A stretch of 64,000 bases of DNA, from positions 119,690 through 183,689 of the forward strand of contig NZ_LT706940.1 of NCBI RefSeq assembly GCF_900155525.1, given 5' to 3'. Source of the DNA: Mailhella massiliensis. Its GTDB lineage: Bacteria > Desulfobacterota > Desulfovibrionia > Desulfovibrionales > Desulfovibrionaceae. Under the pieces are notes generated by a model, which was given only the letters and a program-made list of their open reading frames with translations, did not search any database and was not told the DNA's origin. The position numbers were made by a program, and so were the translations under genes. How positions within the stretch are numbered: the stretch's first letter is position 1; the number at the start of each line of letters is the position of its first letter. Shown here piece after piece: positions 25,940-34,923 of the stretch.

Positions 25940-27013
25940 ATGACGACGAAAAAACGAATCACTCTGGAAGACGTAAGCCGGGCGGCGGGAGTTTCGCTGA
26001 GCACCGCCTCCATGATTCTGAACGGACGGCCCGACGTTTCCTTTTCCCCGGACACGGTGCGGAACGTACGCCATACGGCGGAAGTTCTGGGCTACCGTTC
26101 CCCCGCAAGGCACAGGGCCAGGCCCCTTTCCGCCAGAAAACTCGTGCTCATCGTCAGCCCCAACATCGGCAACGCCTATTACTCCAGCATGGTGCAGGCC
26201 ATACAGCAGGCCGCAGAACAGCACGGCGTTTCCACCATCATCTTCACCACCTACCGTGAAGCCGAAAAGGAAAACGAGCTTCTCGACATGGCCGTGGACA
26301 TGGGCGTTTCCGGCATCATCTTCACCATGATGCCCCAGAGTCCGCTGCTGGAAAAAGTCAACCGCAGCATTCCCATCGTGGTCATAGGCGACAGGAACAC
26401 CAGCCTGAACGTGGATACTGTGGAACTCGACAACTACAGCGCGGGTATGCTGGTGGGGCGCCACATGCTCGGCCTCGGCCACAGGCACATCGCCTTCATA
26501 TCCACCACGCTCAACAGCGTAAACGCCATGCGTACGCGCAGACTCGACGGCGTGCGCGCCGTGTACGCGCAGGAGGAAGGCACCTCCGTGCAGGTTTTCT
26601 CGCGGGACATCACTCCCCTTGAGGAACTCAACGAAACCAGCATAGAGCACCGTGTAGGCTACGAGCTGACCATGGAATGCCTGAAGCGCGGATCTCCCGT
26701 TTCCGGCATTGTGGCGGTCAACGATTCCGTGGCCTACGGCGTGCTGGACGCTCTGGCCGAAAAGGGCCTGCGCGTGCCGGAAGATTACAGCGTGTGCGGC
26801 TTCGACAATCTTTCCGCCTCCCACATGCAGCATATCGGGCTCACCTCCGTTGAGCATCACATCGAGGAAAAAGGCAGAAACGCCTTCCATATTCTCTATG
26901 AGCGCATGACGGGCGGCAGCGCTCCGAACAACATCACCCGCGTGGAGTTTTCCCATCACCTCAGAGAAAACCGCTCCACGGCTCCTTTCCGGCCGGAAAA
27001 GGAAGAAAAATAA
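25940..27013 (+). CDS. LacI-family transcriptional regulator (paralogue 2)
   Basis: A 357-residue LacI/GalR-type protein. HTH and hinge: RITLEDVSRAAGVSLSTASMILN, then SFSPDTVRNVRHTAEVLGYR. The effector-binding domain starts at LVLIVSPNIGNAYYSSMVQ and aligns throughout with paralogue 1. GGAG at 25928-25931 sets the start. It is divergent from an MHS transporter/phosphodiesterase operon and is followed by the C_GCAxxG_C_C gene, an ABC transporter and a threonine-aldolase-like gene. It probably controls one or both sides through the palindromes at 25672-25872 (inference). Confidence 0.92.
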   Translation: MTTKKRITLEDVSRAAGVSLSTASMILNGRPDVSFSPDTVRNVRHTAEVLGYRSPARHRARPLSARKLVLIVSPNIGNAYYSSMVQAIQQAAEQHGVSTIIFTTYREAEKENELLDMAVDMGVSGIIFTMMPQSPLLEKVNRSIPIVVIGDRNTSLNVDTVELDNYSAGMLVGRHMLGLGHRHIAFISTTLNSVNAMRTRRLDGVRAVYAQEEGTSVQVFSRDITPLEELNETSIEHRVGYELTMECLKRGSPVSGIVAVNDSVAYGVLDALAEKGLRVPEDYSVCGFDNLSASHMQHIGLTSVEHHIEEKGRNAFHILYERMTGGSAPNNITRVEFSHHLRENRSTAPFRPEKEEK

Positions 27014-27115
27014 CACCGTGCCGCACGACGCAGCGCCTTTCACGGAGCCTTGCGGCCCGCGCCTGCGTCCGCGCGGAAAAACACAGGAAAACATCCGCAG
27101 CAAAAGGACGACGGC

Positions 27116-27544
27116 ATGAACGACATCGCGCGGCAGGTACACGGGCTTTACTGGGACAAGAACTTCAACTGCGCCAGAACCATGCTTCTCTGCCTCGGAG
27201 AAGCCTTCAACGTGCCCATTCTGCCGCAGACGCTGCAGGCCGCCACGGGGATGCACGGCGCAGGACGCTTCCGCGCCCAGTGCGGCCTGGTGGAAGGCGC
27301 GCTCATGTTCACCGGCATTCTCGGCGCAAAGCTGGGCCTTACGGACAGGCACAGCGCCGAGCTGTGCCGTCTTTTCGCCCGCGACTTCACGGAGAGTTTC
27401 GGTTCCCTGCTCTGCCGCGACCTGAGGCCGGGGGGCTTTCAGCCTTCCGATCCGCCCCATGCCTGCGAAGAACTTACCGTGCGCGCCGTATCCTTCGCGC
27501 TGGGGTATCTGAATGCCGCAAAGGCCCGTTCCTGGCGCGTGTGA
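27116..27544 (+). CDS. C_GCAxxG_C_C-family protein
   Basis: A 142-residue soluble protein of the C-GCAxxG-C-C family, a small cysteine-rich group of unknown function common in anaerobes and often near redox or transport genes. Visible cysteines: NCARTMLLCLGE near residues 18-29, a QCGLVEGALMFTG motif, ELCRLFAR, LLCRDLR and HACEELT. The motif normally written GCA is here FRAQCGLVEG, so conservation is partial. The ATG at 27116 has AAAGGACG upstream; the earlier in-frame codons look non-coding. It is 22 bases before the ABC substrate-binding gene, so it belongs to that operon. Confidence 0.72.
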   Translation: MNDIARQVHGLYWDKNFNCARTMLLCLGEAFNVPILPQTLQAATGMHGAGRFRAQCGLVEGALMFTGILGAKLGLTDRHSAELCRLFARDFTESFGSLLCRDLRPGGFQPSDPPHACEELTVRAVSFALGYLNAAKARSWRV

Positions 27545-27566
27545 CGACTTTTTCAGGAGAACATTC

Positions 27567-28517
27567 ATGCTCAGATACCGTATTCTCGCTCTTTTTCTTT
27601 CCCTCTTCCTCTTCCGGGGCGGCGCCCTTGCCGCAGACACGCTGAACATAGGCGCGCTGCCCGCTGCGGATTCTCTGCTGCTCTACGCCGCGAAGGAAGA
27701 CGGAGCCTTCGCCGCCCACGGGCTCGAGGTGAACGTCGTGCCCTTCCAGAGCGCGCTGGAACTCGGCGCGGCCATGCGCTCGGGCTCGCTCGACGGACAC
27801 TTCGGCGACATCATCAATGTTCTCATGCAGAATGAAAGCGGCGCGCCGCAGGTCATTGTGGCCACCACCTCCCATTCCGTTCCCGGGGCGCGCTTCTTCG
27901 GTCTTGCGGTCAGCCCCTCCTCTTCCGCAAAGAGCGTAAGCGACCTTAAAGGCAGAAGCTGCGCCATAGGCCGGGCCACCATCGTGGAATTCGTGCTCGA
28001 CGCCATGCTCGAGCGGGAAAACGCGGCGGGAACGCTGGAAAAAAGCGATATCCGGCAGATACCGGTGCGCCTTCAGATGCTGCTTTCCGGCCGCATGGAA
28101 TCGGCCCTGCTGCCCGAACCCCTGCTTTCCCTGGTGGAGGCGCAGGGCGCCCGCGTGCTCATCGACGACAGGGGACTCGACCTGCCCCTTGCCGTCATCG
28201 CGCTGAAAAAGCCGCAAAGCGGCGACGAGGACGCCTTCCGCGACCGTGTCCGGCGCTTCCGCGCCGCCCTTGCCGAGGAAGCGGAACGCATCAACGCCTC
28301 TCCCGAAACCTACAAGGCCATGATGAAGAAATTCAGGCTTCTCGCCCCGCAGGCCGAGGAGCGTTACGCCATGCTGCGCTTTGAAGCTCCCCTCACTCCC
28401 CTGGGGCTGCCTTCGAAAGAGGAATTGCGCCGTTATGCCGGATGGATGGAACAGGGGCGTATGCTGAAAAAAGGCCTGCCCCCCCTGGCCGACATCGTTT
28501 TTCAGGAAGAACAATGA
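27567..28517 (+). CDS. ABC transporter substrate-binding protein, SsuA/ThiY/NMT1-like
   Basis: A 316-residue exported protein. The N-terminal signal peptide (residues 1-22, cleavage after LAA) is followed by [37 protein letters not shown], the typical opening of the nitrate/sulfonate/taurine/thiamine-precursor binding family. The central part [25 protein letters not shown] fits the second lobe. CAGGAGA precedes the ATG at 27567. The stop overlaps the ATPase start (ATGA). The ligand is not predictable from sequence; hydroxymethylpyrimidine, sulfonates and amines are all known for the family. Confidence 0.88.
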   Translation: MLRYRILALFLSLFLFRGGALAADTLNIGALPAADSLLLYAAKEDGAFAAHGLEVNVVPFQSALELGAAMRSGSLDGHFGDIINVLMQNESGAPQVIVATTSHSVPGARFFGLAVSPSSSAKSVSDLKGRSCAIGRATIVEFVLDAMLERENAAGTLEKSDIRQIPVRLQMLLSGRMESALLPEPLLSLVEAQGARVLIDDRGLDLPLAVIALKKPQSGDEDAFRDRVRRFRAALAEEAERINASPETYKAMMKKFRLLAPQAEERYAMLRFEAPLTPLGLPSKEELRRYAGWMEQGRMLKKGLPPLADIVFQEEQ

Positions 28518-29275
28518 GCGAAGAAACTCCCGTTCTGCGTGTCTCCCGCCTCGGCAGAAACTTCGGGGAAACCTGCGTGCTGTCGGATGTGAGCTTCACC
28601 CTCCCCGCAGGTTCCACCCTTGCCGTCATCGGGCCTTCCGGTTGCGGCAAGAGCACGCTGCTTTCCGTGGTGGCGGGGCTGACCGCGCCTTCCCGCGGCG
28701 AGGTGCTCTTTCCCGAAACCTGCCGCACGGCCTTCATCATGCAGGACTACGGGCTTTTTCCCTGGAAAAACGTGCGCGACAATCTGGCGCTGCCTCTGCA
28801 GCTCAGGGGCGTTTCCCGCGCCGCCCGGCATGAAGAAGCCCGCTCCATGCTGAAGGAACTGGGCATGGAAGGCCTGGAAAAACGCTTTCCCATGCAGCTT
28901 TCCGGCGGTCAGCGGCAGCGCGTGGCCATAGGGCGCGCCCTCATTTCCCGGCCGGATCTTCTGCTCATGGACGAACCCTTCGCCGCCCTCGACGCCATTA
29001 CCCGCGAACACCTGCAGAATCTTCTGCTCGACATCTGGCAGCGCCGCCGCATGAGCTTCATGCTGGTCACGCACAACGTGGAGGAAGCCGTCTTCCTCGG
29101 CCGCCACGTCATGGTCATGGGCAAAAGCCCCGAAAATCTGAGGCTGTGGCTGGACAACCCCTGTTTCGGCAATGCCTCCTGCCGCAACAGCGACGAATAC
29201 TTCGCTCTCGTGCGGCAGGTGCGCCAGGCCCTGAAGGGCGCCGACGAAGAAACGTCAAAGGAGAATCTCCCATGA
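28514..29275 (+). CDS. ABC transporter ATP-binding protein
   Basis: A 253-residue ABC ATPase of the SsuB/TauB/ThiZ group. Walker A is GPSGCGKST, the Q-loop lies at [11 protein letters not shown], the signature is [15 protein letters not shown], Walker B is [12 protein letters not shown] and the switch histidine is in VTHNVEEA. Coupled start (ATGA) with the binding-protein gene, and its stop overlaps the permease start. Confidence 0.95.
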   Translation: MSEETPVLRVSRLGRNFGETCVLSDVSFTLPAGSTLAVIGPSGCGKSTLLSVVAGLTAPSRGEVLFPETCRTAFIMQDYGLFPWKNVRDNLALPLQLRGVSRAARHEEARSMLKELGMEGLEKRFPMQLSGGQRQRVAIGRALISRPDLLLMDEPFAALDAITREHLQNLLLDIWQRRRMSFMLVTHNVEEAVFLGRHVMVMGKSPENLRLWLDNPCFGNASCRNSDEYFALVRQVRQALKGADEETSKENLP

Positions 29276-30033
29276 AGGCGCTGGACATACTTCTGCGCTA
29301 TCTCGTGGCCTTTCTCGCCATTCTGCTCCTCTGGCAGGCCGGAGCGACGGCTCTCGGGCCCTACCTTCTTCCCGCGCCTCTGGACGTGCTTTCGGCATGG
29401 TGCGACGCCCTCATGGGGCCGGACATGCCCGGGCACATCAAAAGCAGCGCCGTGCGCGTGGTTTCGGCCATGGTTCTGGCCTGGGTCACGGCCTTTCCCC
29501 TGGGCATACTGCTGGGCTACAAAAAGCGCATCGACCGCTACGTGTCGCCCATGGTCTTTCTTACCTACCCCCTGCCCAAGATCGTGCTGCTGCCGGTGTT
29601 TCTCACCCTTCTCGGGCTGGGAGACGCGCCCAAGATACTGCTCATCGCCCTTACCTGCGGCTACCAGATTCTCGTGGTCACCCGCGACGGCATACGAAGG
29701 CTGGACATGCGCTATCTCGAAGCCTTCCGCAGTCTGGGCGGCACCTCCGCACAGCTCGTGCGCCACGTGCTCGTCCCCGCAGCTCTTCCCAGTTCCATGA
29801 CGGCGCTCAAGGTCGGCAGCGGCACGGCCGTGGCGGTGCTGTTCATGGCCGAATCCTTCGCCACGCAGAAGGGACTCGGCTTTCTCATCATGGATGCATG
29901 GGGCAGGGGCGACCAGCTGGAAATGTTCTGCGGCATTCTTTCCATGAGCCTGCTCGGCATCATGGTCTACGAAAGCTGCCACATCATCGAAAAACTGTGC
30001 TGCCGCTGGAAAAAACTGGAAATCAGGAGATAA
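29272..30033 (+). CDS. ABC transporter permease (SsuC/TauC/ThiX type)
   Basis: A 253-residue inner-membrane protein with about 6 hydrophobic segments. The first helix and LPAPLDVLSAWCDAL are typical of the group; the coupling (EAA-like) loop is visible as YLEAFRSLGGTSAQLVRHVLVPAALPS. It completes the importer encoded at 27567-30033. ATG overlaps the ATPase stop. Confidence 0.93.
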   Translation: MKALDILLRYLVAFLAILLLWQAGATALGPYLLPAPLDVLSAWCDALMGPDMPGHIKSSAVRVVSAMVLAWVTAFPLGILLGYKKRIDRYVSPMVFLTYPLPKIVLLPVFLTLLGLGDAPKILLIALTCGYQILVVTRDGIRRLDMRYLEAFRSLGGTSAQLVRHVLVPAALPSSMTALKVGSGTAVAVLFMAESFATQKGLGFLIMDAWGRGDQLEMFCGILSMSLLGIMVYESCHIIEKLCCRWKKLEIRR

Positions 30034-30035
30034 AC

Positions 30036-31070
30036 ATGCTGCGTTTCGAATGCGATTACGGCGAAGGCGCGCATCCGCGCGTCATGGAACTTCTTGTAAA
30101 AAGCAATCTGGAACAGACCCCCGGCTACGGAGAAGACCATTACTGCGACACGGCCCGCGCCCTCATCCGCGAAGCCTGCCATGCCCCGGAGGCCGACGTA
30201 CACTTTCTGGTGGGCGGCACGCAGGCCAACTTCGTGGTCATAGAATCCGCGCTCAGGCCGTGGCAGGGCGTGCTCTGCGCGGAAAACGGGCACATCAACG
30301 TTCATGAAACCGGAGCGGTGGAAGCCACGGGGCACAAGGTGCTTGCCCTGCCCGCCCGGGAAGGAAAAATTTCCGCTTCTCAGATACGCAGGGCCTGCGC
30401 CGAACACGCCGCCGACGCCTCCCACGAACACATGGTGCAGCCGGGCATGGTCTATCTTTCCGCGCCCACGGAATTCGGCACGTTATATACGAAGGCGGAA
30501 CTTGAGGACATCAGCCTCGCCTGCCGCGAGCTTTCCCTCGCCCTGTTCGTAGACGGCGCGCGCATGGGCTACGGACTCATGTCCGAAAAAAACGACCTGA
30601 CGCTCGCCGACTACGCGCGGCTCTGCGACGTGTTCACCATAGGCGGCACCAAGGTGGGCGCGCTGTTCGGCGAAGCCGTGGTCATCAGCTCTCCGCTGCT
30701 GAAAAAGGATTTCCGCTACCTCATGAAGCAGCGCGGCGCCATGCTGGCCAAGGGGCGGCTCCTGGGCGTGCAGTTCACGGCTCTTTTCCGGGACGACCTT
30801 TACTTCAAGATGGCGGAACAGGCCGACATGCTTGCCATGCGCCTGCGCCGTGCCTTCCTCGACAAGGGCTGGGACCTGCTTTTCGACTCCTTCACCAATC
30901 AGCAGTTCCCCGTCGTGCCCGACGAAGCGCTGGAAAAACTCGGCAGAACATACGCCTTCAGCTTCTGGCAGAAGGTGGATGAAAAGCGGAGCGCGGTGCG
31001 CTTCTGCACGAGCTGGGCCACCACGGAAGACGCGGTGAACCGGCTCATTGCCGACGTGGAAGCGCTGTAG
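30036..31070 (+). CDS. Threonine-aldolase-like PLP enzyme
   Basis: A 344-residue fold-type I PLP enzyme of the low-specificity L-threonine aldolase/beta-eliminating lyase group. It opens with RFECDYGEGAHPRVMELL, where the family has a DYSEG-like motif. VGGTQANFVVIESAL lies near residue 57, FVDGARMGYGL carries the PLP-contacting aspartate, and FTIGGTKVGALFGEA contains the Schiff-base lysine. It would cleave a beta-hydroxy amino acid to glycine plus an aldehyde. AGGAG lies before the ATG, 2 bases after the permease stop, so it is co-transcribed with the ABC importer. The imported molecule might be a beta-hydroxy-amino-acid-like compound (inference). Confidence 0.85.
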   Translation: MLRFECDYGEGAHPRVMELLVKSNLEQTPGYGEDHYCDTARALIREACHAPEADVHFLVGGTQANFVVIESALRPWQGVLCAENGHINVHETGAVEATGHKVLALPAREGKISASQIRRACAEHAADASHEHMVQPGMVYLSAPTEFGTLYTKAELEDISLACRELSLALFVDGARMGYGLMSEKNDLTLADYARLCDVFTIGGTKVGALFGEAVVISSPLLKKDFRYLMKQRGAMLAKGRLLGVQFTALFRDDLYFKMAEQADMLAMRLRRAFLDKGWDLLFDSFTNQQFPVVPDEALEKLGRTYAFSFWQKVDEKRSAVRFCTSWATTEDAVNRLIADVEAL

Positions 31071-31118
31071 TCTTTCCGCTTCCGGCATTCTAGGCCCTGA
31101 GAAACGCGTCAGGGCATG

Positions 31119-31149
31119 AAAGGGGCGCGGCGAAAGCCGCGCCCCTTTT
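31119..31149. terminator. Terminator between aldolase and sigma-54 activator genes
   Basis: A perfect 13-bp stem, AAAGGGGCGCGGC with GCCGCGCCCCTTT, around a GAAA tetraloop, with a T extension on the plus strand and A-rich flank for the minus strand. It lies between convergent genes. Confidence 0.92.
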
Positions 31150-31181
31150 CCGCCTGCCGTTACGGCTGAAGTTTTTCCGGC

Positions 31182-32708
31182 CTATTCGGAGCGCATACGG
31201 GCGCGCAGCGTGGAGTAGTGAATGTCCAGAATGCTGGTGGCGGAACCTGTTCCCGTCAGTTTGCCCCCGCAGTGCCGCACCACCTCGCGGATATAGCGGT
31301 CCTCCACCTCCCTCAGGGTCGGCCACTCTTCCGGCCTGCGCAGATGAAGCGCCAGCACGCCGTCTTCTCCTGCCAAAGAAACATCCCGTCCCGGCACGGG
31401 CGTCACGTCGAAGCGCAGCCTGCCGTCGTCCGGGCCGACGTGCCGCGTAATGAGGGCGCGCTCCACCACATGCTCAAGCTCGCGCACATTGCCGGGCCAG
31501 CGGTGATGGAGCAGCTTCAACAGCTCCTCCTCGGGAATATCCGGCAGCGCGGCAAGACCGAGCTTGTGCGCCTTCGTACGCACGAAATGACGCACCAGTA
31601 CGGGAATATCGCCGAGCCTTTCCCGAAGAGGAGGGATGCGCAGAGGAAAGACGGAAAGACGATACCACAGGTCGAGACGGAAACGCCCGTCCCTGACCTT
31701 TTCCGGCAGATCCTCATGGGTGGCCGCAATGATGCGCACGTCGACGTGAAACTCCCGTACCCCGCCCACGCGGCGCACCGCGCCGCAGTCCAGCACGCGG
31801 AGCAGCCTGACCTGCGACTCCGGGGACATCTCTCCTATCTCATCCAGAAACAGCGTTCCGCCGTCCGCCATCTCAAAGTATCCCGGACGCGAGGCCGAAG
31901 CGCCGGTAAACGCCCCCTTCTCGTGCCCGAAAAGCTCGCTGTCGATGAGATCGCGGGGAATGGCCCCGCAGTTCACCTTGATGACGGGCCGCTCCCTACG
32001 GGCGGAAAGCTGATGGATGGATTCGGCCACGGATTCCTTGCCCACCCCCGTTTCCCCGAGAATGAGCACCATGCTGTCGCACCTCGCCACGCTTTCCACA
32101 AGCTGCCGAACCTGCATCATGCCCGGACAGAGGGCCAGCTTCTCCATGCCGGACAGCGTCTGCGGGGACGGCCCTGTTCCCTGAAGCGCAATATCCGAAA
32201 AATTGCCGCGCAGCTCTTCGGCAAGAGGTTCGAGCAGCTTCTGCAGAAAGACGGCGTCCTCATCGTCGAAGCCGTCCTTTTCCTCCGACCAGAAATTGAT
32301 GAGGAACGTATTGCCCCGGCTGGAAAAAAGCGGCAGCCGCAGAAGCGAACGGTAATGCAGATAGGGCATGTCCCGCCAGGAAGGTTCGCTGAGTACCTCG
32401 GGGTCGTGCTGATAGGCCGAAAGATCGCCGATGATGAGCGTCTCCCCCGTTCTTGCGCTCAGAATCAGCGGCCGGGAACGACCGCCCCCGCTGTATTTGT
32501 TCGATACGCTCACGGTGCTGGTATCGGCCACGCTTATCACCGTGGATGCGTCGCTGTAGGCGAAAATCGTATTTATCCGGGTCACGGGCATCATGGGTCT
32601 CGTGATGTCGAGAAGATACACCAGCGCGTTGCGCAGCCCGCCCATCCGGTACATGACCTGAAGAGACAGCGCCACAGGTTCCGGCCTGAAAGAAGAACTG
32701 TTCTTCAT
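31182..32708 (-). CDS. Sigma-54-dependent transcriptional activator (GAF-AAA-Fis)
   Basis: A 508-residue activator. An N-terminal GAF-like sensory domain (about 15-170) is followed by the AAA+ domain (about 195-425) with Walker A GETGVGKE, the sigma-54 contact loop GAFTGA, Walker [11 protein letters not shown] and an R-finger region ([22 protein letters not shown]). The C-terminal Fis-type HTH ends the protein ([38 protein letters not shown]). AAAGGACG precedes the ATG at 32708. It is divergent from module B, whose promoter at 32824-32839 is a consensus sigma-54 site, so it very likely activates that operon. The GAF domain would sense the substrate or a product. Confidence 0.95.
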   Translation of the reverse strand: MKNSSSFRPEPVALSLQVMYRMGGLRNALVYLLDITRPMMPVTRINTIFAYSDASTVISVADTSTVSVSNKYSGGGRSRPLILSARTGETLIIGDLSAYQHDPEVLSEPSWRDMPYLHYRSLLRLPLFSSRGNTFLINFWSEEKDGFDDEDAVFLQKLLEPLAEELRGNFSDIALQGTGPSPQTLSGMEKLALCPGMMQVRQLVESVARCDSMVLILGETGVGKESVAESIHQLSARRERPVIKVNCGAIPRDLIDSELFGHEKGAFTGASASRPGYFEMADGGTLFLDEIGEMSPESQVRLLRVLDCGAVRRVGGVREFHVDVRIIAATHEDLPEKVRDGRFRLDLWYRLSVFPLRIPPLRERLGDIPVLVRHFVRTKAHKLGLAALPDIPEEELLKLLHHRWPGNVRELEHVVERALITRHVGPDDGRLRFDVTPVPGRDVSLAGEDGVLALHLRRPEEWPTLREVEDRYIREVVRHCGGKLTGTGSATSILDIHYSTLRARMRSE

Positions 32709-32823
32709 TTTTCGTCCTTTCTTTGATTTTTAAGAAGTATTTTTATCATATCTTTGAAAAACACTCAATATACCGCAATAAAAAGCATATGCCAACGCCT
32801 TCATAAACAAGCATATTTCTCTC

Positions 32824-32839
32824 TGGCACGTTTTTTGCT
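32824..32839 (+). promoter_or_regulatory. Sigma-54 (-24/-12) promoter of module B
   Basis: TGGCACG-TTTT-TTGCT matches the consensus TGGCACR-N4-TTGCW at every defined position, with the GG and GC elements correctly spaced. Transcription would start near 32850, about 65 bases before the ferredoxin ATG. The divergent gene encodes a sigma-54 activator. Two direct AAGCATAT repeats at 32783-32790 and 32809-32816 lie just upstream; they are closer than usual for an enhancer site. Confidence 0.92.
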
Positions 32840-32915
32840 CCTGAGCGTGTGTCCGTCGATTCCCATCAGGCCGGGGCGACGGGAATCACCGAACACACTT
32901 TTCAAGGAGAACAGT

Positions 32916-33164
32916 ATGCCTCCCGTCATCGACAGAAACAAATGCGTGGGCTGCGGCACCTGCGCCGATATCTGCAACTCCAATATTTTCGTCTTCGACC
33001 GCGCCGTGGACAGGGTTCCCCAGGTCAGATTTCCCGAAGAATGCTGGCACTGCGATTCCTGCGTGATCGACTGCCCGAAGGGGGCCATCACGCTCCGCAT
33101 ACCGCTTTCCTACACGCTCCTGCACGTCAATGCCGACACCATCAGCCACACGGAGGTGAAATAA
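32916..33164 (+). CDS. 2[4Fe-4S] ferredoxin, AprB-like (module B)
   Basis: An 82-residue ferredoxin with cysteines at positions 10, 13, 16, 20 and 43, 46, 49, 53, exactly as in the module A paralogue. Cluster I lacks the proline that usually follows the fourth cysteine (C20-N21). The second motif is again in an ECWHCDSC context like AprB. CAAGGAGA precedes the ATG at 32916. The stop overlaps the flavoprotein start by one base (TAATG), so the two are translationally coupled. It is the electron partner of the flavoprotein encoded next (inference from coupling). Confidence 0.9.
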   Translation: MPPVIDRNKCVGCGTCADICNSNIFVFDRAVDRVPQVRFPEECWHCDSCVIDCPKGAITLRIPLSYTLLHVNADTISHTEVK

Positions 33165-34849
33165 TGATCGCCGTTTCCAGAAAGATTGAAGCCGATGTGG
33201 TCATCGTGGGCGGAGGTATCGGCGGAGCCATGGCGGCCATCGCCGCAGCGGACGGCGGCGCACAGCGTGTGGTCGTGCTGGAAAAATGCCATGTGAAGCG
33301 TTCCGGTTCCGGCGCGACGGGCAACGACCATTTCAGCTGCTACTGTCCCGAAGTGCACGGCGACGACATGGAACCCGTGCTCAGAGAACTCATGGGCAGC
33401 CTCATAGGCCAGGCCAAGGATGTGGAACTCATGCGCCTGCATCTTCAGGAAAGCTTCGGCATCGTGAAGATGTGGGAGGAGTGGGGCATCAACATGCGTC
33501 CTCTCGGCCGCTGGAACTTCCAGGGGCACGCCCTTCCCGGCAGGCCTCGCGCCTTTTTGAAGTTCGACGGCCGCAAGCAGAAGGCCGTGCTTGCCGAACA
33601 GATGAAAAAGCGCGGCGTCACCGTGCTGAACCATCATCCCGTGGTTGAGCTTGCCAAGGAAAACGGCCGGGTATGCGGTGCGCTCGCCATCGACGCTTCC
33701 ACCCCCGAACCGTCCTTCGTGCTCGTCAAGGCGCCCTGCGTCGTTCTCTCCACAGGGCTCACCCACAGGCTGTACGTCAACGCCTCCACACCCAACTACC
33801 TGTTCAACACCGCCCACTGTCCCAACGATGCCGGCGGTCAGGCCCTCGGCTGGCGTATCGGCGCGAGCATGGTGAACATGGAAATTCCCTATACCCATGC
33901 AGGCATCAAATATCTGCAGCGCGCAGGCAAGGCCACATGGATAGGCGTGTACCGCTACCCCGACGGCAGGCCGCTCGGCCCCTTCGTCACCAAACCCGAC
34001 CCTGAATACGGCGACGTGACCTCCGACATCTGGAATTCCGCCTTCATCGACGTCATGCAGAACGGCTCGGGTCCCGCCTACCTCGACTGCTCGGAAAACA
34101 CGCCTGAAACGCTGGCCTACATGAGACGCGCCATGTTCGATGAAGGCCTTTCCGCGCTCATCGGCTACATGGATGCCAAGGGCATTGATCCTGCAAAGCA
34201 CGCCGTGGAATTCACCCGCTACGAACCCATCCTGCACGGTCGCGGGCTGGACGTGGACAAAAACGGACAGACCACGGTTCCCGGCCTCTACGCCGCCGGC
34301 GACATGGTGGGCAACGCAGGCTGCGGCCTCGGCCTCGCCGCATGGATGGGCTGGAGGGCAGGCCACGCCGCCGCGGCTTCGGCTTCCTCCGCCCCCGCCT
34401 CCGGCGATCTTGAACAAAACCCCGCCATCCGGGCCAAAATGGAGCTTCTTTCCTCCTTCATGGAGCGGGAGGAAGGCGCCGAATGGCAGGAGGCGAACAT
34501 CGCCCTCACGCAGATCATGAGCGACTACGCCAACATCGGCCCCTACAAGGTACGCTCGGAATCGCTGCTCAACGCGGGCCTCGCCTATCTGGCCCAGCTT
34601 CGTGCGGAAACGAACGCCGGCATGAAGGCATCCTGTTCCCACACCCTCATGCGGGCGGCGGAAGTGCTCGACCTGTTCGACTGTGCCGAATGCATTCTGC
34701 GTTCCGCGCTGGAACGCAGGGAAACGCGCGGCAACCACAGGCGCTCCGACTTCACGTTCACCAATCCGCTCCTCGCCGACAAAATGCTCGACGTAACGAA
34801 GCAGGACGACGGCAGCGTCGTGACCTCGTGGCGCGAGATGAGAAAGTAG
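33164..34849 (+). CDS. FAD-dependent oxidoreductase, AprA/fumarate-reductase-like flavoprotein (module B)
   Basis: A 561-residue cytoplasmic flavoprotein paralogous to 914-2584. The N-terminal FAD fold has GGGIGG at residues 16-21, then KRSGSGATGNDHF near 45-57. GHALPGRPRAFLKFDG and ATWIGVYRYPDGRPLGPF are shared nearly unchanged with module A and are probably active-site segments. GLYAAGDMVGNAGCGLGLA is the second FAD motif. A short alanine/serine linker follows. It starts in the ferredoxin stop codon. Reaction and substrate are unknown; the family includes fumarate reductases and APS reductase. It is expressed from the sigma-54 promoter, so it is induced on demand rather than constitutive. 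Confidence 0.88.
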   Translation: MIAVSRKIEADVVIVGGGIGGAMAAIAAADGGAQRVVVLEKCHVKRSGSGATGNDHFSCYCPEVHGDDMEPVLRELMGSLIGQAKDVELMRLHLQESFGIVKMWEEWGINMRPLGRWNFQGHALPGRPRAFLKFDGRKQKAVLAEQMKKRGVTVLNHHPVVELAKENGRVCGALAIDASTPEPSFVLVKAPCVVLSTGLTHRLYVNASTPNYLFNTAHCPNDAGGQALGWRIGASMVNMEIPYTHAGIKYLQRAGKATWIGVYRYPDGRPLGPFVTKPDPEYGDVTSDIWNSAFIDVMQNGSGPAYLDCSENTPETLAYMRRAMFDEGLSALIGYMDAKGIDPAKHAVEFTRYEPILHGRGLDVDKNGQTTVPGLYAAGDMVGNAGCGLGLAAWMGWRAGHAAAASASSAPASGDLEQNPAIRAKMELLSSFMEREEGAEWQEANIALTQIMSDYANIGPYKVRSESLLNAGLAYLAQLRAETNAGMKASCSHTLMRAAEVLDLFDCAECILRSALERRETRGNHRRSDFTFTNPLLADKMLDVTKQDDGSVVTSWREMRK

Positions 34850-34859
34850 TTCCCCGGCC

Positions 34860-34891
34860 GGGCCGCGTCCGCCGAAAAGGCGGCGCGGCCC
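34860..34891 (+). other. Intercistronic hairpin before module B permease
   Basis: GGGCCGCG and CGCGGCCC flank an inner CCGCC/GGCGG stem with an AAAA loop, followed by TTCCC. It occupies the same place as the hairpin at 2591-2620 in module A, between flavoprotein and permease genes. Confidence 0.5.
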
Positions 34892-34923
34892 TTCCCGAGC
34901 CTCCGCACCAGGAAGACCAGCCC

